Positions 1 to 11,790 are shown, counted from the first letter of the stretch. The stretch is 64,000 nucleotides of DNA from Klebsiella variicola (GCF_000828055.2 NZ_CP010523.2:930001-994000), one strand, 5' to 3'. The notes: generated by a model from the sequence alone, not told the origin. Numbers and translations are program-made.

Positions 1-45
1 TTCATTTATTATGCGCAACGTATCACGGACTGATGGACATAAAAG

Positions 46-62
46 GCTGCACGCTGTGCAGC
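46..62. terminator. possible hairpin upstream of ptrA
   Basis: A perfect 7-bp stem (GCTGCAC/GTGCAGC) with a 3-nt loop is followed by a weak T-run. In E. coli recC lies just upstream of ptrA, so this could be the end of the recC transcript, but recC is outside the window. No proper U-tract is present, so the call is weak. Confidence 0.3.
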
Positions 63-90
63 GCAAGTTTGTTAATGATGAGGTTCGTGA

Positions 91-2976
91 ATGCCCCGCA
101 GTTTATGGTTCAAGGTTTTTGTTGTGCTGGCCGCCCTCTGGGCGCCGTTTAGTCAGGCCGACACCGGATGGCAGCCGATTCAGGAGACGATCCGCAAAAG
201 CGAAAAAGATACGCGTCAGTATCAGGCGATCCGCCTTGATAACGACATGGTCGTGCTGCTGGTTTCCGATCCGCAGGCGGTGAAATCGCTGTCGGCGCTG
301 GTGGTGCCGGTGGGATCCCTGCAGGATCCGGCCGATCATCAGGGGCTGGCGCATTTTCTGGAACATATGACGCTGATGGGGTCGCAAAAATATCCCCAGC
401 CTGACAGCCTTGCAGAGTTTCTTAAACTGCACGGCGGCAGCCATAACGCCAGCACCGCGCCTTACCGCACCGCGTTTTATCTCGAAGTGGAAAATGATGC
501 GCTGGACGGGGCCGTAGACCGCCTGGCCGACGCCATCGCCGCGCCGCTGCTGGATAAAAAATATGCCGACCGCGAACGTAACGCGGTCAACGCCGAGCTG
601 ACGATGGCCCGGACGCGAGACGGGATGCGCATGGCCCAGGTCAGCGCGGAGACCATCAACCCGGCCCACCCGGCGGCCCACTTCTCCGGTGGTAACCTCG
701 AGACGCTCAGCGATAAGCCCGGCAGCCCGGTACTTGATGCGCTGCATACCTTCCGCGATAGCTGGTACTCCGCCAACCTGATGAAAGCGGTGATCTACAG
801 CAACAAGCCGTTGCCGGCGCTGGCGCGGATGGCTGCTGACACCTTTGGCCGCGTGCCGAATCGTCAGATCAGCAGGCCGGAAATTACCGTCCCGGTGGTA
901 ACGGATGCGCAAAAAGGCATCATTATTCACTATGTGCCGGCGATGCCGCGCAAAGTGCTGCGCGTCGAGTTTCGCATCGACAACAACAGCGATCGCTTCC
1001 GCAGCAAAACCGATGAGCTGGTCACCTATCTCATCGGCAACCGCAGCCCGGGCACGCTCTCCGACTGGCTGCAAAAGCAGGGGCTGGCGGAAGGTATCCG
1101 CGCCGATTCCGATCCGGTGGTAAACGGCAACAGCGGCGTACTGGCGATCTCTGCCACCCTCACCGATAAAGGCCTGGCGCACCGCGACGAAGTGACGGCG
1201 GCCATTTTCAGCTATCTCGACCTCCTGCGTACTCAGGGCATCGACAAACGGTACTTCGATGAACTGGCGCATGTGCTGGCGCTGGATTTCCGCTATCCGT
1301 CGATCAACCGCGACATGGACTACGTGGAATGGCTGGCGGATACCATGATCCGGGTGCCGGTCGAGCATGCGCTGGACGTGGTGAATATTGCCGACCAGTA
1401 CGACCCGCAGGCGATCAAAGACCGGCTGGCGATGATGACCCCACAGAACGCCCGTATCTGGTATATCAGCCCCCAGGAGCCGCATAACAAGACGGCCTAT
1501 TTTGTCGATGCGCCGTATCAGGTGGATAAGATTAGCGAGCAGACGTTCGCTGACTGGCAGCAAAAATCGCAGGCCATCCAGCTGCAGCTGCCGGTGCTCA
1601 ACCCCTATATTCCGGATGATTTCACCCTCATCAAAAGCGATAAAGCCTGGCCGCATCCGCAGCTGATCCTTGATGAACCGACGCTGCGGGTGGTGTATGC
1701 CCCGAGCCAGTATTTTGCCAGCGAGCCGAAGGCGGATATCTCCCTGGTGCTGCGTAATCCCCAGGCGATGGACAGCGCTCGCCGGCAGGTGATGTTTGCC
1801 CTCAACGATTATCTCGCCGGCATCGCCCTCGATCAGCTCAGTAACCAGGCGGCGGTCGGCGGCATTTCGTTCTCCACCGGCGCTAATAACGGATTAATGG
1901 TTAATGCCAACGGCTATACCCAGCACCTTCCGGCACTGTTCAGCGATCTGTTGCAGGGATACTTCAGCTATACGCCGACCGAGGAGCAGCTGGAGCAGGC
2001 CAAATCCTGGTATGCGCAGATGATGGACTCCGCCGAGAAAGGCAAAGCCTACGATCAGGCGATAATGCCGATCCAGATGGTCTCCCAGGTGCCGTACTTC
2101 CAGCGCGAAGTGCGCCGGGCGCTGCTGCCCTCCATCACCCTTAAAGAGGTGCTCGACTACCGCGCCAACCTGAAAACCAAGGGGCGTCCTGAACTGATGG
2201 TGATCGGCAATATGACCTCCGATGCCGCCACGACGCTGGCCCGCCAGATCCAGCAGCAGCTGGGCGCCGACGGCAACGAATGGTGCCGTAATAAAGACGT
2301 GGTGGTGAACCGGCAGCAGCTGGCGATCTTCAACAAAGCGGGCAACAGCACCGACTCCGCGCTGGCCGCGGTGTTCGCGCCGCCCAACGTGGATGAGTTC
2401 AGCAGCACCGCCGCCAGCACCCTGCTGGGGCAGATTATTCAGCCGTGGTTCTACAACCAGCTGCGTACCGAAGAGCAGCTCGGCTATGCGGTCTTTGCCT
2501 TCCCGATGAACGTGGGGCGCCAGTGGGGCATGGGCTTCCTGCTGCAGAGTAGCGATAAGCAGCCGGCCTTCCTCTGGCAGCGGTTCCAGGCCTTCTTTCC
2601 CACCGCGGAGGCGAAGCTGCGGGCGATGAAGCCGGAAGAGTTTGCTCAGCTCCAGCAGGCGGTGATAAGCCAGATGCTGCAGGCGCCGCAGACGCTGGGC
2701 GATGAAGCCTCGAAACTGAGCAAAGATTTCGATCGCGGTAATATGCGTTTTGATTCACGTGATAAAGTAGTGGCTCAGATTAAACTGCTGACGCCGCAAA
2801 AACTTGCCGACTTCTTCCATCAGACGGTGGTGGATCCGCAGGGCATGACGATATTGTCCCAGATTTCCGGTAGCCAGAATGGCAAAGCGGACTATGCCCA
2901 GCCGAAAGGCGGCAAAGTGTGGGAAAACGTCAGCGCATTGCAGCAATCCTTACCCCTGATGCGAGAGAATGAATGA
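91..2976 (+). CDS. ptrA: Protease III (pitrilysin), periplasmic zinc protease
   Basis: M16-family metalloendopeptidase that degrades small peptides in the periplasm. The 961-aa product is almost the same length as E. coli PtrA (962 aa) and matches it throughout. A Sec signal peptide covers about residues 1-23 (hydrophobic VFVVLAALWAPF, then SQA before the mature DTGW). The inverted zinc motif HFLEH is at residues 88-92, followed by the conserved ERNAVNAE segment that supplies the third ligand. The ATG at 91 is preceded by GAGG at about 8 nt spacing. Its stop overlaps the recB start (ATGA), so it is cotranscribed with recB and recD, as in E. coli. No damage is visible. Confidence 0.97.
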   Translation: MPRSLWFKVFVVLAALWAPFSQADTGWQPIQETIRKSEKDTRQYQAIRLDNDMVVLLVSDPQAVKSLSALVVPVGSLQDPADHQGLAHFLEHMTLMGSQKYPQPDSLAEFLKLHGGSHNASTAPYRTAFYLEVENDALDGAVDRLADAIAAPLLDKKYADRERNAVNAELTMARTRDGMRMAQVSAETINPAHPAAHFSGGNLETLSDKPGSPVLDALHTFRDSWYSANLMKAVIYSNKPLPALARMAADTFGRVPNRQISRPEITVPVVTDAQKGIIIHYVPAMPRKVLRVEFRIDNNSDRFRSKTDELVTYLIGNRSPGTLSDWLQKQGLAEGIRADSDPVVNGNSGVLAISATLTDKGLAHRDEVTAAIFSYLDLLRTQGIDKRYFDELAHVLALDFRYPSINRDMDYVEWLADTMIRVPVEHALDVVNIADQYDPQAIKDRLAMMTPQNARIWYISPQEPHNKTAYFVDAPYQVDKISEQTFADWQQKSQAIQLQLPVLNPYIPDDFTLIKSDKAWPHPQLILDEPTLRVVYAPSQYFASEPKADISLVLRNPQAMDSARRQVMFALNDYLAGIALDQLSNQAAVGGISFSTGANNGLMVNANGYTQHLPALFSDLLQGYFSYTPTEEQLEQAKSWYAQMMDSAEKGKAYDQAIMPIQMVSQVPYFQREVRRALLPSITLKEVLDYRANLKTKGRPELMVIGNMTSDAATTLARQIQQQLGADGNEWCRNKDVVVNRQQLAIFNKAGNSTDSALAAVFAPPNVDEFSSTAASTLLGQIIQPWFYNQLRTEEQLGYAVFAFPMNVGRQWGMGFLLQSSDKQPAFLWQRFQAFFPTAEAKLRAMKPEEFAQLQQAVISQMLQAPQTLGDEASKLSKDFDRGNMRFDSRDKVVAQIKLLTPQKLADFFHQTVVDPQGMTILSQISGSQNGKADYAQPKGGKVWENVSALQQSLPLMRENE

Positions 2977-5900
2977 CCGACACCGCTGAGTCTTTGGATC
3001 CCCTGCGCTTGCCCCTGAGGGGCGAGCGCCTGATAGAAGCCTCTGCGGGCACCGGAAAAACCTTTACCATCGCCGCGCTGTATCTGCGGCTGCTGCTGGG
3101 GCTGGGCGGCGAGTCCGCCTATTCCCGCGCTATCAGCGTTGAAGAGCTGCTGGTGGTGACCTTTACCGAGGCGGCGACCGAAGAGCTGCGCGGGCGTATC
3201 CGCAGCAACATCCACGAACTGCGCATCGCCTGCCTGCGCGGCGAATCCGACAATCCGCTCTACAGCGCGCTGCTGGCGGAGATCGATGATAAAGACGACG
3301 CCGCGAAGACGCTGCTGCTGGCTGAACGGCAGATGGACGAGGCGGCGGTATTCACCATCCACGGCTTTTGCCAACGGATGCTGAGCCTTAACGCCTTCGA
3401 GTCGGGCATGCTGTTCGAGCAGCAACTGATCGAGGATGAATCCCGCCTGCGCTATCAGGCCTGCGCTGACTTCTGGCGCCGCCACTGCTATCCGCTGACC
3501 CGCGATATCGCGGCGGTGATCCACGACGTCTGGAAAGGGCCGCGCGATCTGCTGAAGTCTCTTGACCGCTGGCTGCAGGGCGAAGCGCCGCAGCTTAAGT
3601 CGCCGCCGGCCCCCGACGAGACGCTGGCTGAACGCCATCAGCAGATCATCGCCCGCATTGACTCGCTCAAGCAGCAGTGGCGCGAGCAGGTGGGCGAGAT
3701 CGAAGGCGTGCTGGAAAATTCCGGGCTCGACCGGCGGAAATACAATCGTGGCAACCAGGGCAAATGGCTTGAGAAAGTGAACGCCTGGGCGCAGGAAGAG
3801 ACGTTAAGCTACCAGCTGCCCGACGCGCTGGAGAAATTTGCCCAGTCGTTTCTGCTCGAGCGCACCAAAGCCGGTGGCGAACCACCCGTGCATCCCCTGT
3901 TTAGCGCCGTGGAGTCGCTGCTGGCCTCCTCGCTGACGCTCACCGATCTGGTGCTGGCGAGAGCGATGGTCGAGATCCGCGATGCGGTCGCCCGCGAAAA
4001 GCGCCGCCGCGGCGAGCTGGGGTTTGACGATATGCTCAGCCGGCTTGACGAGGCGCTGCGCGGCGACAGCGGCGAGGCGCTGGCCAGCGCCATTCGCCAG
4101 CGTTTTCCGGTGGCGATGATCGACGAATTTCAGGACACCGACCCCCAGCAGTACCGGATTTTTCGCCGCATCTGGCGCCAGCAGCCGGAGACGGCGCTGC
4201 TGCTGATCGGCGATCCGAAGCAGGCCATCTACGCCTTTCGCGGCGCCGATATCTTTACCTATATGAAAGCGCGCGGCGACGTTGCCGCGCACTACACCCT
4301 CGATACCAACTGGCGCTCCTCGCCGGGCATGGTGGGCAGCGTCAATCGGCTGTTCAGCCTCAGCGATAACCCCTTCATGTTCCGCGAGATCCCGTTTCTG
4401 CCGGTGAAGGCGGCGGCAAAGAATCAGGGGCTGTGCTTTACCGTTGACGCGGCGGACGTACCGGCGATGAACGTCTGGCTGATGCCCGGCGACACCGTCG
4501 GGTCTGGCGATTATCAAACGTTTATGGCGCAGCTCTGCGCCACGCAGATCCGCGACTGGCTGAGCGCCGGGCAGCAGGGGCGCGCGCTGCTGTGGCGCGG
4601 GGAAACCTCGCGCCCGGTGCAGGCCTCGGATATCACCGTGCTGGTGCGCAACCGGCTGGAGGCGGCGCAGGTGCGTGAAGCGCTGCAGACGCTGGGCATC
4701 CCCTCGGTCTACCTCTCTAACCGCGACAGCGTTTTTGAGACGCTGGAGGCCCAGGAGCTGCTCTGGCTGCTGCAGGCGGTGCTGGCCCCGGAGCGGGAAA
4801 ATACCCTGCGCAGCGCGCTGGCGACCTCGATGTTTGGCCTGACCGCGCTGGATATTGAAAACCTGAACCAGGATGAGCAGGCGTGGGACGCGCTGGTGGA
4901 AGAGTTCAGCGACTACCGCCAGATCTGGCGTCAGCGCGGAGTGATGCCGATGCTGCGGGCGTTGATGACGGCCCGGCATATCGCCGAGAATCTGCTGGCG
5001 ACCCGCGGCGGCGAGCGGCGCTTAACCGACATTCTGCATATCAGCGAACTGCTGCAGGAGGCGGCCAGCCAGCTGGAAAGCGAGCATGCCCTGGTGCGCT
5101 GGCTGGCGCAGCATATCGCCGAGCCGGACAGCAACGCCGCCAGCCAGCAGATGCGTCTCGAAAGCGATAAGCACCTCGTGCAAATTGTCACCATTCACAA
5201 GTCAAAAGGGCTGGAGTACTCCCTGGTCTGGCTGCCGTTTATCGCCCGGTTTCGTAAACAGGACCAGGCGTTCTACCACGATCGCGAGACGTTCGCGGCG
5301 GTACTGGATCTGGGCCAGGATGAGGCCAGTCTCGAGCTGGCGGAGGCGGAACGGCTGGCGGAAGATCTGCGCCTGCTATACGTCGCCCTGACCCGTGCGG
5401 TCTGGCACTGCAGCCTCGGCGTGGCGCCGCTCAGCAGCCGGAAATCCGGCAACAGCGATTTCCACCTCAGCGCGCTGGGGCGGCTGTTGCAGGCGGGCGA
5501 AGCCATGGACGCCGCCGGGCTGGCCGCGCGGCTGGCGGACTTCTGTCATGGCGATATTGCATTACAGAGACCGGGCGAGCTGGATCTGACCCCGTGGCAG
5601 GCGCCCGCGGCGACCATCCCCCCGCTGTCGGCGCGCGAGCTGCAGCGCCGCATCGCCGACGACTGGCGGGTGACCAGCTACTCCGGACTGCAACAGCATG
5701 GTTTCAGCGGCGGGCAGGATCTGCTGCCGCGTCTGGATGTCGATGCCGCCGGCGTCGGCGAAGTCGTGGAAGAGCCGCAGCTGACTCCGCACCAGTTTCC
5801 GCGCGGCGCCGCGCCGGGGACCTTCCTGCACAGCCTGTTTGAGGAGCTGGACTTCACCCAGCCGGTGCCGGAAGGGTGGATGGCGGAGAAGCTGCAGCTG

Positions 5901-6509
5901 AGCGGGTTTGACGCGCAGTGGGCGCCGGTGCTGACCGACTGGCTGGGGGGCGTGCTGAAGACTCGCCTGCCGGGAGCGGATATTGCGCTCAATCAGCTTG
6001 CGGCGCGGGATAAACAGGTGGAGATGGCGTTTTATCTGCCTATCGCTCAGCTGCTGACGGCGGAGCGCCTTGACGCGCTTATCCGCCAGTACGATCCCCT
6101 CTCCGCCGACACGCCACCGCTGGATTTCCGCCAGGTGCGTGGCATGCTGAAGGGCTTTATCGATCTGGTCTTCCGCCACGAAGGCCGTTATTACCTGCTG
6201 GATTACAAATCCAACTGGCTGGGGGAAGACCGCGAGGCCTACACCCGGCCGGCAATGGAGCAGGCGATGCGTGCCCACCGCTACGATCTGCAGTATCAGT
6301 TGTACAGCCTGGCGCTGCACCGCTATCTGCGCCACCGGCTGGCCGATTATGACTATGACCGCCACTTCGGCGGCGTGATTTATCTTTTCCTGCGCGGCAT
6401 GGACGGGCAGGAGGGGGGGCAGGGGATCTTCACCACCCGGCCGGTGAGACCGCTGATTGACGGTCTGGATCAGCTTTTTGCCGGAGAAACTCAGGAGGAG
6501 ACCTCATGA
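2973..6509 (+). CDS. recB: Exodeoxyribonuclease V beta subunit (RecB helicase-nuclease)
   Basis: Slow 3'-5' helicase and the nuclease of RecBCD, which processes double-strand breaks and loads RecA at Chi. The product is 1178 aa (E. coli 1180). A Walker A motif (ASAGTGKT) lies at about residues 24-31 and Walker [12 protein letters not shown] near residue 385. The C-terminal nuclease motif LLDYKSNW has its aspartate at about residue 1077, equivalent to catalytic D1080 of E. coli. The start overlaps the ptrA stop by 4 nt, and the stop overlaps the recD start by 4 nt, consistent with translational coupling. Full length and intact. Confidence 0.98.
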   Translation: MTDTAESLDPLRLPLRGERLIEASAGTGKTFTIAALYLRLLLGLGGESAYSRAISVEELLVVTFTEAATEELRGRIRSNIHELRIACLRGESDNPLYSALLAEIDDKDDAAKTLLLAERQMDEAAVFTIHGFCQRMLSLNAFESGMLFEQQLIEDESRLRYQACADFWRRHCYPLTRDIAAVIHDVWKGPRDLLKSLDRWLQGEAPQLKSPPAPDETLAERHQQIIARIDSLKQQWREQVGEIEGVLENSGLDRRKYNRGNQGKWLEKVNAWAQEETLSYQLPDALEKFAQSFLLERTKAGGEPPVHPLFSAVESLLASSLTLTDLVLARAMVEIRDAVAREKRRRGELGFDDMLSRLDEALRGDSGEALASAIRQRFPVAMIDEFQDTDPQQYRIFRRIWRQQPETALLLIGDPKQAIYAFRGADIFTYMKARGDVAAHYTLDTNWRSSPGMVGSVNRLFSLSDNPFMFREIPFLPVKAAAKNQGLCFTVDAADVPAMNVWLMPGDTVGSGDYQTFMAQLCATQIRDWLSAGQQGRALLWRGETSRPVQASDITVLVRNRLEAAQVREALQTLGIPSVYLSNRDSVFETLEAQELLWLLQAVLAPERENTLRSALATSMFGLTALDIENLNQDEQAWDALVEEFSDYRQIWRQRGVMPMLRALMTARHIAENLLATRGGERRLTDILHISELLQEAASQLESEHALVRWLAQHIAEPDSNAASQQMRLESDKHLVQIVTIHKSKGLEYSLVWLPFIARFRKQDQAFYHDRETFAAVLDLGQDEASLELAEAERLAEDLRLLYVALTRAVWHCSLGVAPLSSRKSGNSDFHLSALGRLLQAGEAMDAAGLAARLADFCHGDIALQRPGELDLTPWQAPAATIPPLSARELQRRIADDWRVTSYSGLQQHGFSGGQDLLPRLDVDAAGVGEVVEEPQLTPHQFPRGAAPGTFLHSLFEELDFTQPVPEGWMAEKLQLSGFDAQWAPVLTDWLGGVLKTRLPGADIALNQLAARDKQVEMAFYLPIAQLLTAERLDALIRQYDPLSADTPPLDFRQVRGMLKGFIDLVFRHEGRYYLLDYKSNWLGEDREAYTRPAMEQAMRAHRYDLQYQLYSLALHRYLRHRLADYDYDRHFGGVIYLFLRGMDGQEGGQGIFTTRPVRPLIDGLDQLFAGETQEETS

Positions 6510-8350
6510 CTTTCGAACAATTACTGCTGGCGGCGGTGGAGCAGCGTCTGCTGCGGCCGCTGGACGTCCAGTTTGCCCTGATGGTGGCGCAAAACGACCC
6601 GCCGGCGGTCATGCTGGCGGCGGCCTTGCTGAGCCGGGATGCTGGCGAGGGGCACGTTTGCCTGCCGCTGTCGCGGTTGAGCGGCGACGAGGTGCTGAGC
6701 GGAAAAGCGGGGGAGATCCGCGATCGGCTGCTGGCCGAAGCCGGCGCGCCGGAGGACTGGCCCGCGCTACTGCTCGCTTCGTCGGCAGTGAGCTGCGGCG
6801 ATGCTCCGGCGCCGATGATTTTATGCGGCGACCGGCTCTATCTGAACCGGATGTGGCGCAACGAGCTGACCGTCGCCCGCTTCTTTAACGAAGCCAACCG
6901 GGTGCTGGAGATGGATGAGGCGCGGCTGGCGTCAACGCTAAATGCGCTGTTTCCCGCCACTGGCGAAACCGACTGGCAAAAAGTGGCCGCGGCGGTGGCG
7001 CTGACCCGCCGTATCTCGGTGATCTCCGGTGGTCCCGGGACCGGGAAAACCACCACCGTGGCGAAGCTTCTGGCGGCGCTGATCCAGATTGACGACAGTC
7101 CACGCTGTCGTATTCGCCTGGCGGCACCGACGGGGAAAGCGGCGGCGCGCCTGACCGAATCGCTGGGCGCGGCGCTGAGAAAGCTGCCGCTGACCGACGC
7201 GCAGAAAGCGTTAATTCCCACCGAGGCCAGCACGCTGCATCGTCTGCTGGGCGCCCAGCCCGGCAGCCAGCGCATGCGCTATCACGCCGGCAACCCGCTG
7301 CATCTGGACGTGCTGGTGGTGGATGAAGCCTCGATGATTGACCTGCCGATGATGTCGCGGCTTATCGACGCGCTGCCGGCCCACGGGCGGGTGATTTTCC
7401 TCGGCGATCGCGACCAGCTGGCCTCCGTGGAAGCGGGGGCGGTGCTGGGGGATATCTGCGCCTGGGCGAGCTCGGGTTACACTGCCGCGCGGGCGCAGGA
7501 GCTGACCCGGCTGACCGGTTCGCCGGTGCCGGCGGGCGAGGGGACTATCGCTGGCGCGCTGAGAGACAGTTTGTGCCTGCTGCAAAAGAGCTATCGCTTC
7601 GGCAGTCACTCTGGTATCGGGAGCCTGGCGCGGGCGGTGAATGCTGGCGCGCGCGCGGAGGTGAAGGCCACGCTGCGCCAGCCGTTTGACGATATCGCGC
7701 TTCATCCCCTCAGCACGACTGAAGAGTACGAGGCCATGCTCGGCGCGGCCCAGCAGGGCTATGAACGCTACCTGCAACTGCGCCGCGAGCGGGCCGAACC
7801 GCAGGCCATGCTGGCCGCTTTCAGCGAATTCCAGCTGCTGTGCGCGCTGCGTGAAGGGCCGTACGGCGTGAGCGGCGTCAATGAGAGGCTGGAGCAGCGG
7901 CTCAACCGCCAGCGGGCGATCGCCCTGCCGCGCCACTCCCGCTGGTATGACGGCCGACCGATCATGATATCGCGCAACGACAGCGCGCTGGGGCTGTTTA
8001 ACGGCGATATCGGCATAGCGCTGGAGCGCAACGGCGAGCTGCGGGTGTGGTTCCTGATGCCCGACGGCACCATCAAGTCGGTGCAACCGAGTCGCCTGCC
8101 GGAGCATGATACCGCCTGGGCGATGACCGTGCATAAATCGCAGGGCTCCGAGTTCGAACATGCGGCGCTGATCCTGCCGGCGCGCAGCGTCCCGCTGGTG
8201 ACCCGCGAACTGGTCTACACGGCGATCACCCGCGCGAAAAAGCGATTGTCGCTCTATGCCGACGAGCAGGTGCTCTCCCAGGCCATTGTGACGCGCACCG
8301 AGCGGCGCAGCGGCCTGGCGGAGATTTTCGCCGGGCGCGAAGCCCCCTGA
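6506..8350 (+). CDS. recD: Exodeoxyribonuclease V alpha subunit (RecD helicase)
   Basis: Fast 5'-3' helicase subunit of RecBCD. The product is 614 aa (E. coli 608). The N-terminal region contacts RecB. Walker [11 protein letters not shown] is near residues 175-184, Walker [10 protein letters not shown] follows, and the SF1B C-terminal motif [11 protein letters not shown] is present. The ATG overlaps the recB TGA. It is the last gene of the ptrA-recB-recD operon and converges with the small - strand gene ending at 8409. No terminator with a clear U-tract is seen in the 58-nt gap. Confidence 0.98.
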   Translation: MTFEQLLLAAVEQRLLRPLDVQFALMVAQNDPPAVMLAAALLSRDAGEGHVCLPLSRLSGDEVLSGKAGEIRDRLLAEAGAPEDWPALLLASSAVSCGDAPAPMILCGDRLYLNRMWRNELTVARFFNEANRVLEMDEARLASTLNALFPATGETDWQKVAAAVALTRRISVISGGPGTGKTTTVAKLLAALIQIDDSPRCRIRLAAPTGKAAARLTESLGAALRKLPLTDAQKALIPTEASTLHRLLGAQPGSQRMRYHAGNPLHLDVLVVDEASMIDLPMMSRLIDALPAHGRVIFLGDRDQLASVEAGAVLGDICAWASSGYTAARAQELTRLTGSPVPAGEGTIAGALRDSLCLLQKSYRFGSHSGIGSLARAVNAGARAEVKATLRQPFDDIALHPLSTTEEYEAMLGAAQQGYERYLQLRRERAEPQAMLAAFSEFQLLCALREGPYGVSGVNERLEQRLNRQRAIALPRHSRWYDGRPIMISRNDSALGLFNGDIGIALERNGELRVWFLMPDGTIKSVQPSRLPEHDTAWAMTVHKSQGSEFEHAALILPARSVPLVTRELVYTAITRAKKRLSLYADEQVLSQAIVTRTERRSGLAEIFAGREAP

Positions 8351-8408
8351 GAGGCCGCATCCGGGCGATGGAAAATGCTGCAGCCCGTTGCCCGGACTGG
8401 CAGAAAAA

Positions 8409-8729
8409 TCAGTAGCTGAAGACCAGGGGGATGAGCCAGAGCACCGATATCGAGTTCATGGCGCAAAAGCGGACTGCCGCGCCGCTGGCCAGCGGTGGGG
8501 TGGAACAGCGGGCAACAAAAATCACCAGCGAGGAGATGAGAACATTCATGCCGGACGTCAGGGCCAGCAGGAATAATATCGCGATGGCGGCGCCGAGCGC
8601 GGCATAACCATGCTGATGATGGCGCTGGTTATCCCAGAGCAGCAATATCATCAGCAACCACGGATAGAGGGCGACCGCGGCGGTAATGAGGTTGATATGT
8701 CTGACCAGCCAGTTCGGTTTGGTTTCCAT
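8409..8729 (-). CDS. Small hydrophobic membrane protein of unknown function
   Basis: Predicted 106-aa protein starting METKPNWLV; the start was chosen because AAGGAT lies 9 nt upstream. An in-frame ATG 24 codons further up gives an unconvincing charged extension. Hydrophobic stretches at about residues 13-32, 42-58, 60-74 and 91-105 suggest three or four membrane segments, with a His-rich loop (RHHQHG) at 36-41. I do not recognise the family. E. coli, as I recall, has no gene here between recD and argA, so it is probably lineage-specific. The product is inferred from composition only. Confidence 0.6.
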   Translation of the reverse strand: METKPNWLVRHINLITAAVALYPWLLMILLLWDNQRHHQHGYAALGAAIAILFLLALTSGMNVLISSLVIFVARCSTPPLASGAAVRFCAMNSISVLWLIPLVFSY

Positions 8730-8898
8730 TATTTCAGCGATCCTTGCAGGGCGGGTGGCGGCCGTGGCGCCAGTCGACGTCCTGTCGACAGCCAATAGCA
8801 TATCGGTGAGCCAGCGAGAAAGAAATGGCCTGTGCGGAAACCAGGAATTTCGCCCGCGTACCGCAGACGAGCGCTGGCGCGAAGAGTGGCGGGAGACC

Positions 8899-8938
8899 GG
8901 CCCAGGATAAAGCGATAAGCGTCGCGCTATCCCGGGCC
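8899..8938. repeat. REP-like palindrome downstream of argA
   Basis: Arms GGCCCAGGATA and TATCCCGGGCC pair at all but one position around an 18-nt GC-rich centre. It lies just past the argA stop, before the small membrane-protein gene. Such extragenic palindromes are common in 3' ends of enterobacterial transcripts, where they stabilise or end mRNA. Confidence 0.55.
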
Positions 8939-8960
8939 GTTAGAAAGGGTGAAGAAGGGC

Positions 8961-10292
8961 CTAAGCGAGGTCGGCCATCAGCACCTTCGACCGGCGCTGA
9001 TAGTTATACATCTGCTTTTTACTCTCCGGCAGCAGGTCGATATCCACCGGCGTGAAGCCGCGCTCCTGGAACCAGTGGATGCTGCGGGTGGTTAGCACGA
9101 ACAGCTTGCTCAGTCCCATCTGTCTGGCCTGAGCGGCAATACGCTCCAGAAGCACCTCTCCCCGCGACGAGCTCCGGTAATCCGGATGCACCGCCACGCA
9201 GGCCATTTCGCCGATCTTCTCTTCCGGGAAAGGATAGAGGGCAGCGCAGGCGATAGTGGTGTTATCGCGCTGAATAATGGTGAATTTGTCGATCTCCATC
9301 TCCAGCTGCTCGCGGGAGCGGCGCACCAGGATGCCCTGCTGCTCAAGCGGGCTTATCAGCTCAAGAATACCGCCGATATCGTTGATGGTCGCCCGGCGGA
9401 TCTGCTCCGCGCTCTCCATGACGATCTGGGTGCCGATGCCGTCGCGTGAGAACAGCTCCTGCAGCAGCGCGCCATTTTCCTGATAGCTGATCAGGTGGCA
9501 GCGCCGCACGCCGCTGCGGCAGGCCTTCACGGCCCCGCGCAGGAAGCGCACGGTGCCGGAGTTATAATCTTCGTCCGCTTCCAGCTCTTCGACGCGGGCC
9601 TGCGCTTCATTAGGGAACAGTTCGGAGACGATTTCTCCGGCCTGGTTGTAAACCCCTTGCGACGAACAGAAGCCGATCATTTTCTCCGCCTTCAGCTTGA
9701 TGGCCAGCTGGGTGGCGATCTCTTCCGAAGTCAGGTTAAAGCTCTCGCCGGTGACCGACACCGCGACCGGCCCCATCAGGACAATGGCGCCGCTGTCGAG
9801 CTGACGATGAATCGCCTCTTCGTCAATGCGGCGAATGCGTCCGCTGTGGCAATAATCGACGCCGTCATCGACGCCCAGCGGCTGGGCGATGATAAAGTTG
9901 CCGCTGACGACGTTGATATGGGCCCCCTGCAGCGGGGTGTTGTTGAGGCTCATCGACAGGCGGGCGGTGATCTCCAGCTGCAGCATCCCCGCCGCCTGCT
10001 TAACCAGCTCAAGCGTTTTAGCGTCAGTCACTCGCGTCTGCTTGTGATAGACCGGCTCGTGGTGGTGCTCGGCGAGGTTAGCGTCAATCTGCGGGCGGGC
10101 GCCATAGACCACGACCAGGCGAATGCCCAGGCTATGCAATAATCCTATGTCATTGACAATATTTGAGAAATTTTCATGCTCAATGGCTTCGCCGCCCAGC
10201 ATGATGACAAACGTTTTTCCCCGATGGGCATTAATATAGGGAACAGAATGGCGGAATCCTTCTACCAGTTCAGTGCGACGTTCCTTCACCAT
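8961..10292 (-). CDS. argA: N-acetylglutamate synthase
   Basis: First enzyme of arginine biosynthesis: acetyl-CoA plus L-glutamate gives N-acetyl-L-glutamate; feedback-inhibited by arginine. The product is 443 aa, the same length as E. coli ArgA. An N-terminal amino-acid-kinase-like domain (about residues 20-280, containing [10 protein letters not shown] and [11 protein letters not shown]) is followed by a C-terminal GNAT acetyltransferase domain (about 295-430, with [14 protein letters not shown] for acetyl-CoA binding). Transcribed away from amiC. The 5' region carries a pair of ARG boxes, consistent with ArgR repression. Confidence 0.97.
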   Translation of the reverse strand: MVKERRTELVEGFRHSVPYINAHRGKTFVIMLGGEAIEHENFSNIVNDIGLLHSLGIRLVVVYGARPQIDANLAEHHHEPVYHKQTRVTDAKTLELVKQAAGMLQLEITARLSMSLNNTPLQGAHINVVSGNFIIAQPLGVDDGVDYCHSGRIRRIDEEAIHRQLDSGAIVLMGPVAVSVTGESFNLTSEEIATQLAIKLKAEKMIGFCSSQGVYNQAGEIVSELFPNEAQARVEELEADEDYNSGTVRFLRGAVKACRSGVRRCHLISYQENGALLQELFSRDGIGTQIVMESAEQIRRATINDIGGILELISPLEQQGILVRRSREQLEMEIDKFTIIQRDNTTIACAALYPFPEEKIGEMACVAVHPDYRSSSRGEVLLERIAAQARQMGLSKLFVLTTRSIHWFQERGFTPVDIDLLPESKKQMYNYQRRSKVLMADLA

Positions 10293-10305
10293 GACAAACC
10301 CTCAA

Positions 10306-10340
10306 TGCATGATTATTCGTAATTATTGTATTTTTATTCT
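10306..10340 (-). promoter_or_regulatory. Paired ARG boxes (ArgR operator) upstream of argA
   Basis: Two boxes fit the consensus TGAAT-W4-ATTCA: TGCATGATTATTCG at 10306-10319 and TGTATTTTTATTCT at 10327-10340. Each arm matches 4 of 5 positions, and the boxes start 21 bp apart, the usual spacing for two 18-bp ARG boxes separated by 3 bp. They lie 14-48 bp upstream of the argA ATG, so ArgR would block the argA promoter. Confidence 0.75.
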
Positions 10341-10519
10341 GTTTTGCTGTTAAACGCAAGTGCCAATTTTAGGCTAAGCCACGAAAAACATGTGACCCGG
10401 CGCAGGGTGTCAATGAATGTTTACCCTTTTATAGATGACAGGTTATATGCCTTTCGTTAAAGTTTCTGGTCAATCTGTTTGTTTTGGGTACAAATGCGTT
10501 TTTATTGCTTGGGAGTGGC

Positions 10520-11773
10520 ATGTCGGGAAACAACTCTGGATTAAGCCGTCGCCGTCTGCTGCAGGGCGCGGGCGCCATGTGGTTAATGAGCGTGAGCCCT
10601 GTGGGGCTGGCTGCCGATGCGCGGGTGGTCGCTGTTCGCGTCTGGCCAGCATCGACCTACACGCGCGTCACGGTAGAATCGAATCATGTGCTGAAATACC
10701 GGCAGTTTGCCCTCAGTAACCCGGAGCGGGTGGTGGTGGATCTGGAAGGGGTTAACCTTAACTCTGTGCTGAAGGGCATGGGGGGGCAGATCCGCGATGA
10801 CGACCCCTTTATTCAGTCCGCCCGCGTGGGCCAGTTTGATCCGCAAACCGTGCGCATGGTTTTTGAGCTCAAGCAGAACGTCAAGCCGCAGCTGTTTGCC
10901 CTCGCGCCGGTGGCCGGCTTTAAAGAGCGTCTGGTGATGGACCTCTACCCCGCCAACGCCACCGATGTTCAGGATCCGCTGCTGGCGCTGCTCGAGGATT
11001 ACAACAAAGGCGATCTGGAGCGTCAGGTGCCGCCGGCGCAAAGCGGACCGCAGCCGGGCAAAGCCGGGCGTGACCGGCCGATTGTCATTATGCTCGATCC
11101 CGGACACGGCGGCGAAGACTCCGGCGCCGTGGGGAAGTATCGCACCCGCGAGAAAGATGTGGTGCTGCAGATTGCCCGCCGCCTCCGGGCGCTGATCGAC
11201 AAAGAAGGCAATATGAAGGCCTATATGACCCGCAACGAAGACGTGTTTATCCCGTTGAAGGTGCGTGTCGCCAAGGCGCAGAAGCAGCGCGCCGACCTGT
11301 TCGTATCGATTCACGCCGACGCCTTTACCAGCCGCCAGCCCAGCGGCTCCTCAGTGTTTGCCCTCTCCACCAGGGGGGCCACCAGTACCGCGGCAAAATA
11401 TCTCGCCCAGACGCAGAATGCCTCGGATCTGATCGGTGGGGTCAGCAAGAGCGGCGACCGCTATGTCGACCACACCATGTTCGATATGGTGCAGTCCCTG
11501 ACCATCGCCGACAGCCTCAAATTTGGCAAGGCGGTGCTGGAGAAAATGGGCAATATCAATAACCTGCACAAGAATCGGGTAGAGCAGGCGGGCTTTGCGG
11601 TGCTGAAGGCGCCGGATATCCCCTCCATTCTGGTGGAGACGGCGTTTATCAGCAACGTGGAAGAAGAGCGGAAGCTGAAAACGGCCAAATTCCAGCAGGA
11701 GGTAGCCGAGTCGATCCTCGCCGGGATTAAAGCCTACTTCGCCGACGGCGCGACGCTGGCCCGTCGCGGATAA
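10520..11773 (+). CDS. amiC: N-acetylmuramoyl-L-alanine amidase AmiC
   Basis: Septal murein hydrolase that cleaves the amide bond between MurNAc and L-alanine during daughter-cell separation. Starting at MSGNNSG gives 417 aa, the E. coli length; a longer frame upstream lacks support. A twin-arginine signal ([19 protein letters not shown]) is at residues 8-26. The N-terminal AMIN domain (about 35-150) is followed by an Amidase_3 domain with zinc-binding HGGEDSGA, a distal SIHADAF motif and the catalytic VETAFISN segment. In E. coli the next genes are the metZWV tRNAs; here cobD follows 17 nt after the stop. Confidence 0.96.
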   Translation: MSGNNSGLSRRRLLQGAGAMWLMSVSPVGLAADARVVAVRVWPASTYTRVTVESNHVLKYRQFALSNPERVVVDLEGVNLNSVLKGMGGQIRDDDPFIQSARVGQFDPQTVRMVFELKQNVKPQLFALAPVAGFKERLVMDLYPANATDVQDPLLALLEDYNKGDLERQVPPAQSGPQPGKAGRDRPIVIMLDPGHGGEDSGAVGKYRTREKDVVLQIARRLRALIDKEGNMKAYMTRNEDVFIPLKVRVAKAQKQRADLFVSIHADAFTSRQPSGSSVFALSTRGATSTAAKYLAQTQNASDLIGGVSKSGDRYVDHTMFDMVQSLTIADSLKFGKAVLEKMGNINNLHKNRVEQAGFAVLKAPDIPSILVETAFISNVEEERKLKTAKFQQEVAESILAGIKAYFADGATLARRG

Positions 11774-11790
11774 CCACACAGGAAAGGGAT

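Noticed and set aside
103-1656. Long (517-codon) open frame antisense to ptrA
   Set aside because: Shadow of a GC-rich coding strand. Arg/His/Gln-rich composition without any domain; ptrA on the other strand is certain.
3804-4979. 391-codon antisense frame over recB
   Set aside because: Same type of GC-driven shadow; no homology recognised and no ribosome-binding site that would decide for it.
9495-10142. 215-codon + strand frame antisense to argA
   Set aside because: Entirely within argA, with no motif; shadow.
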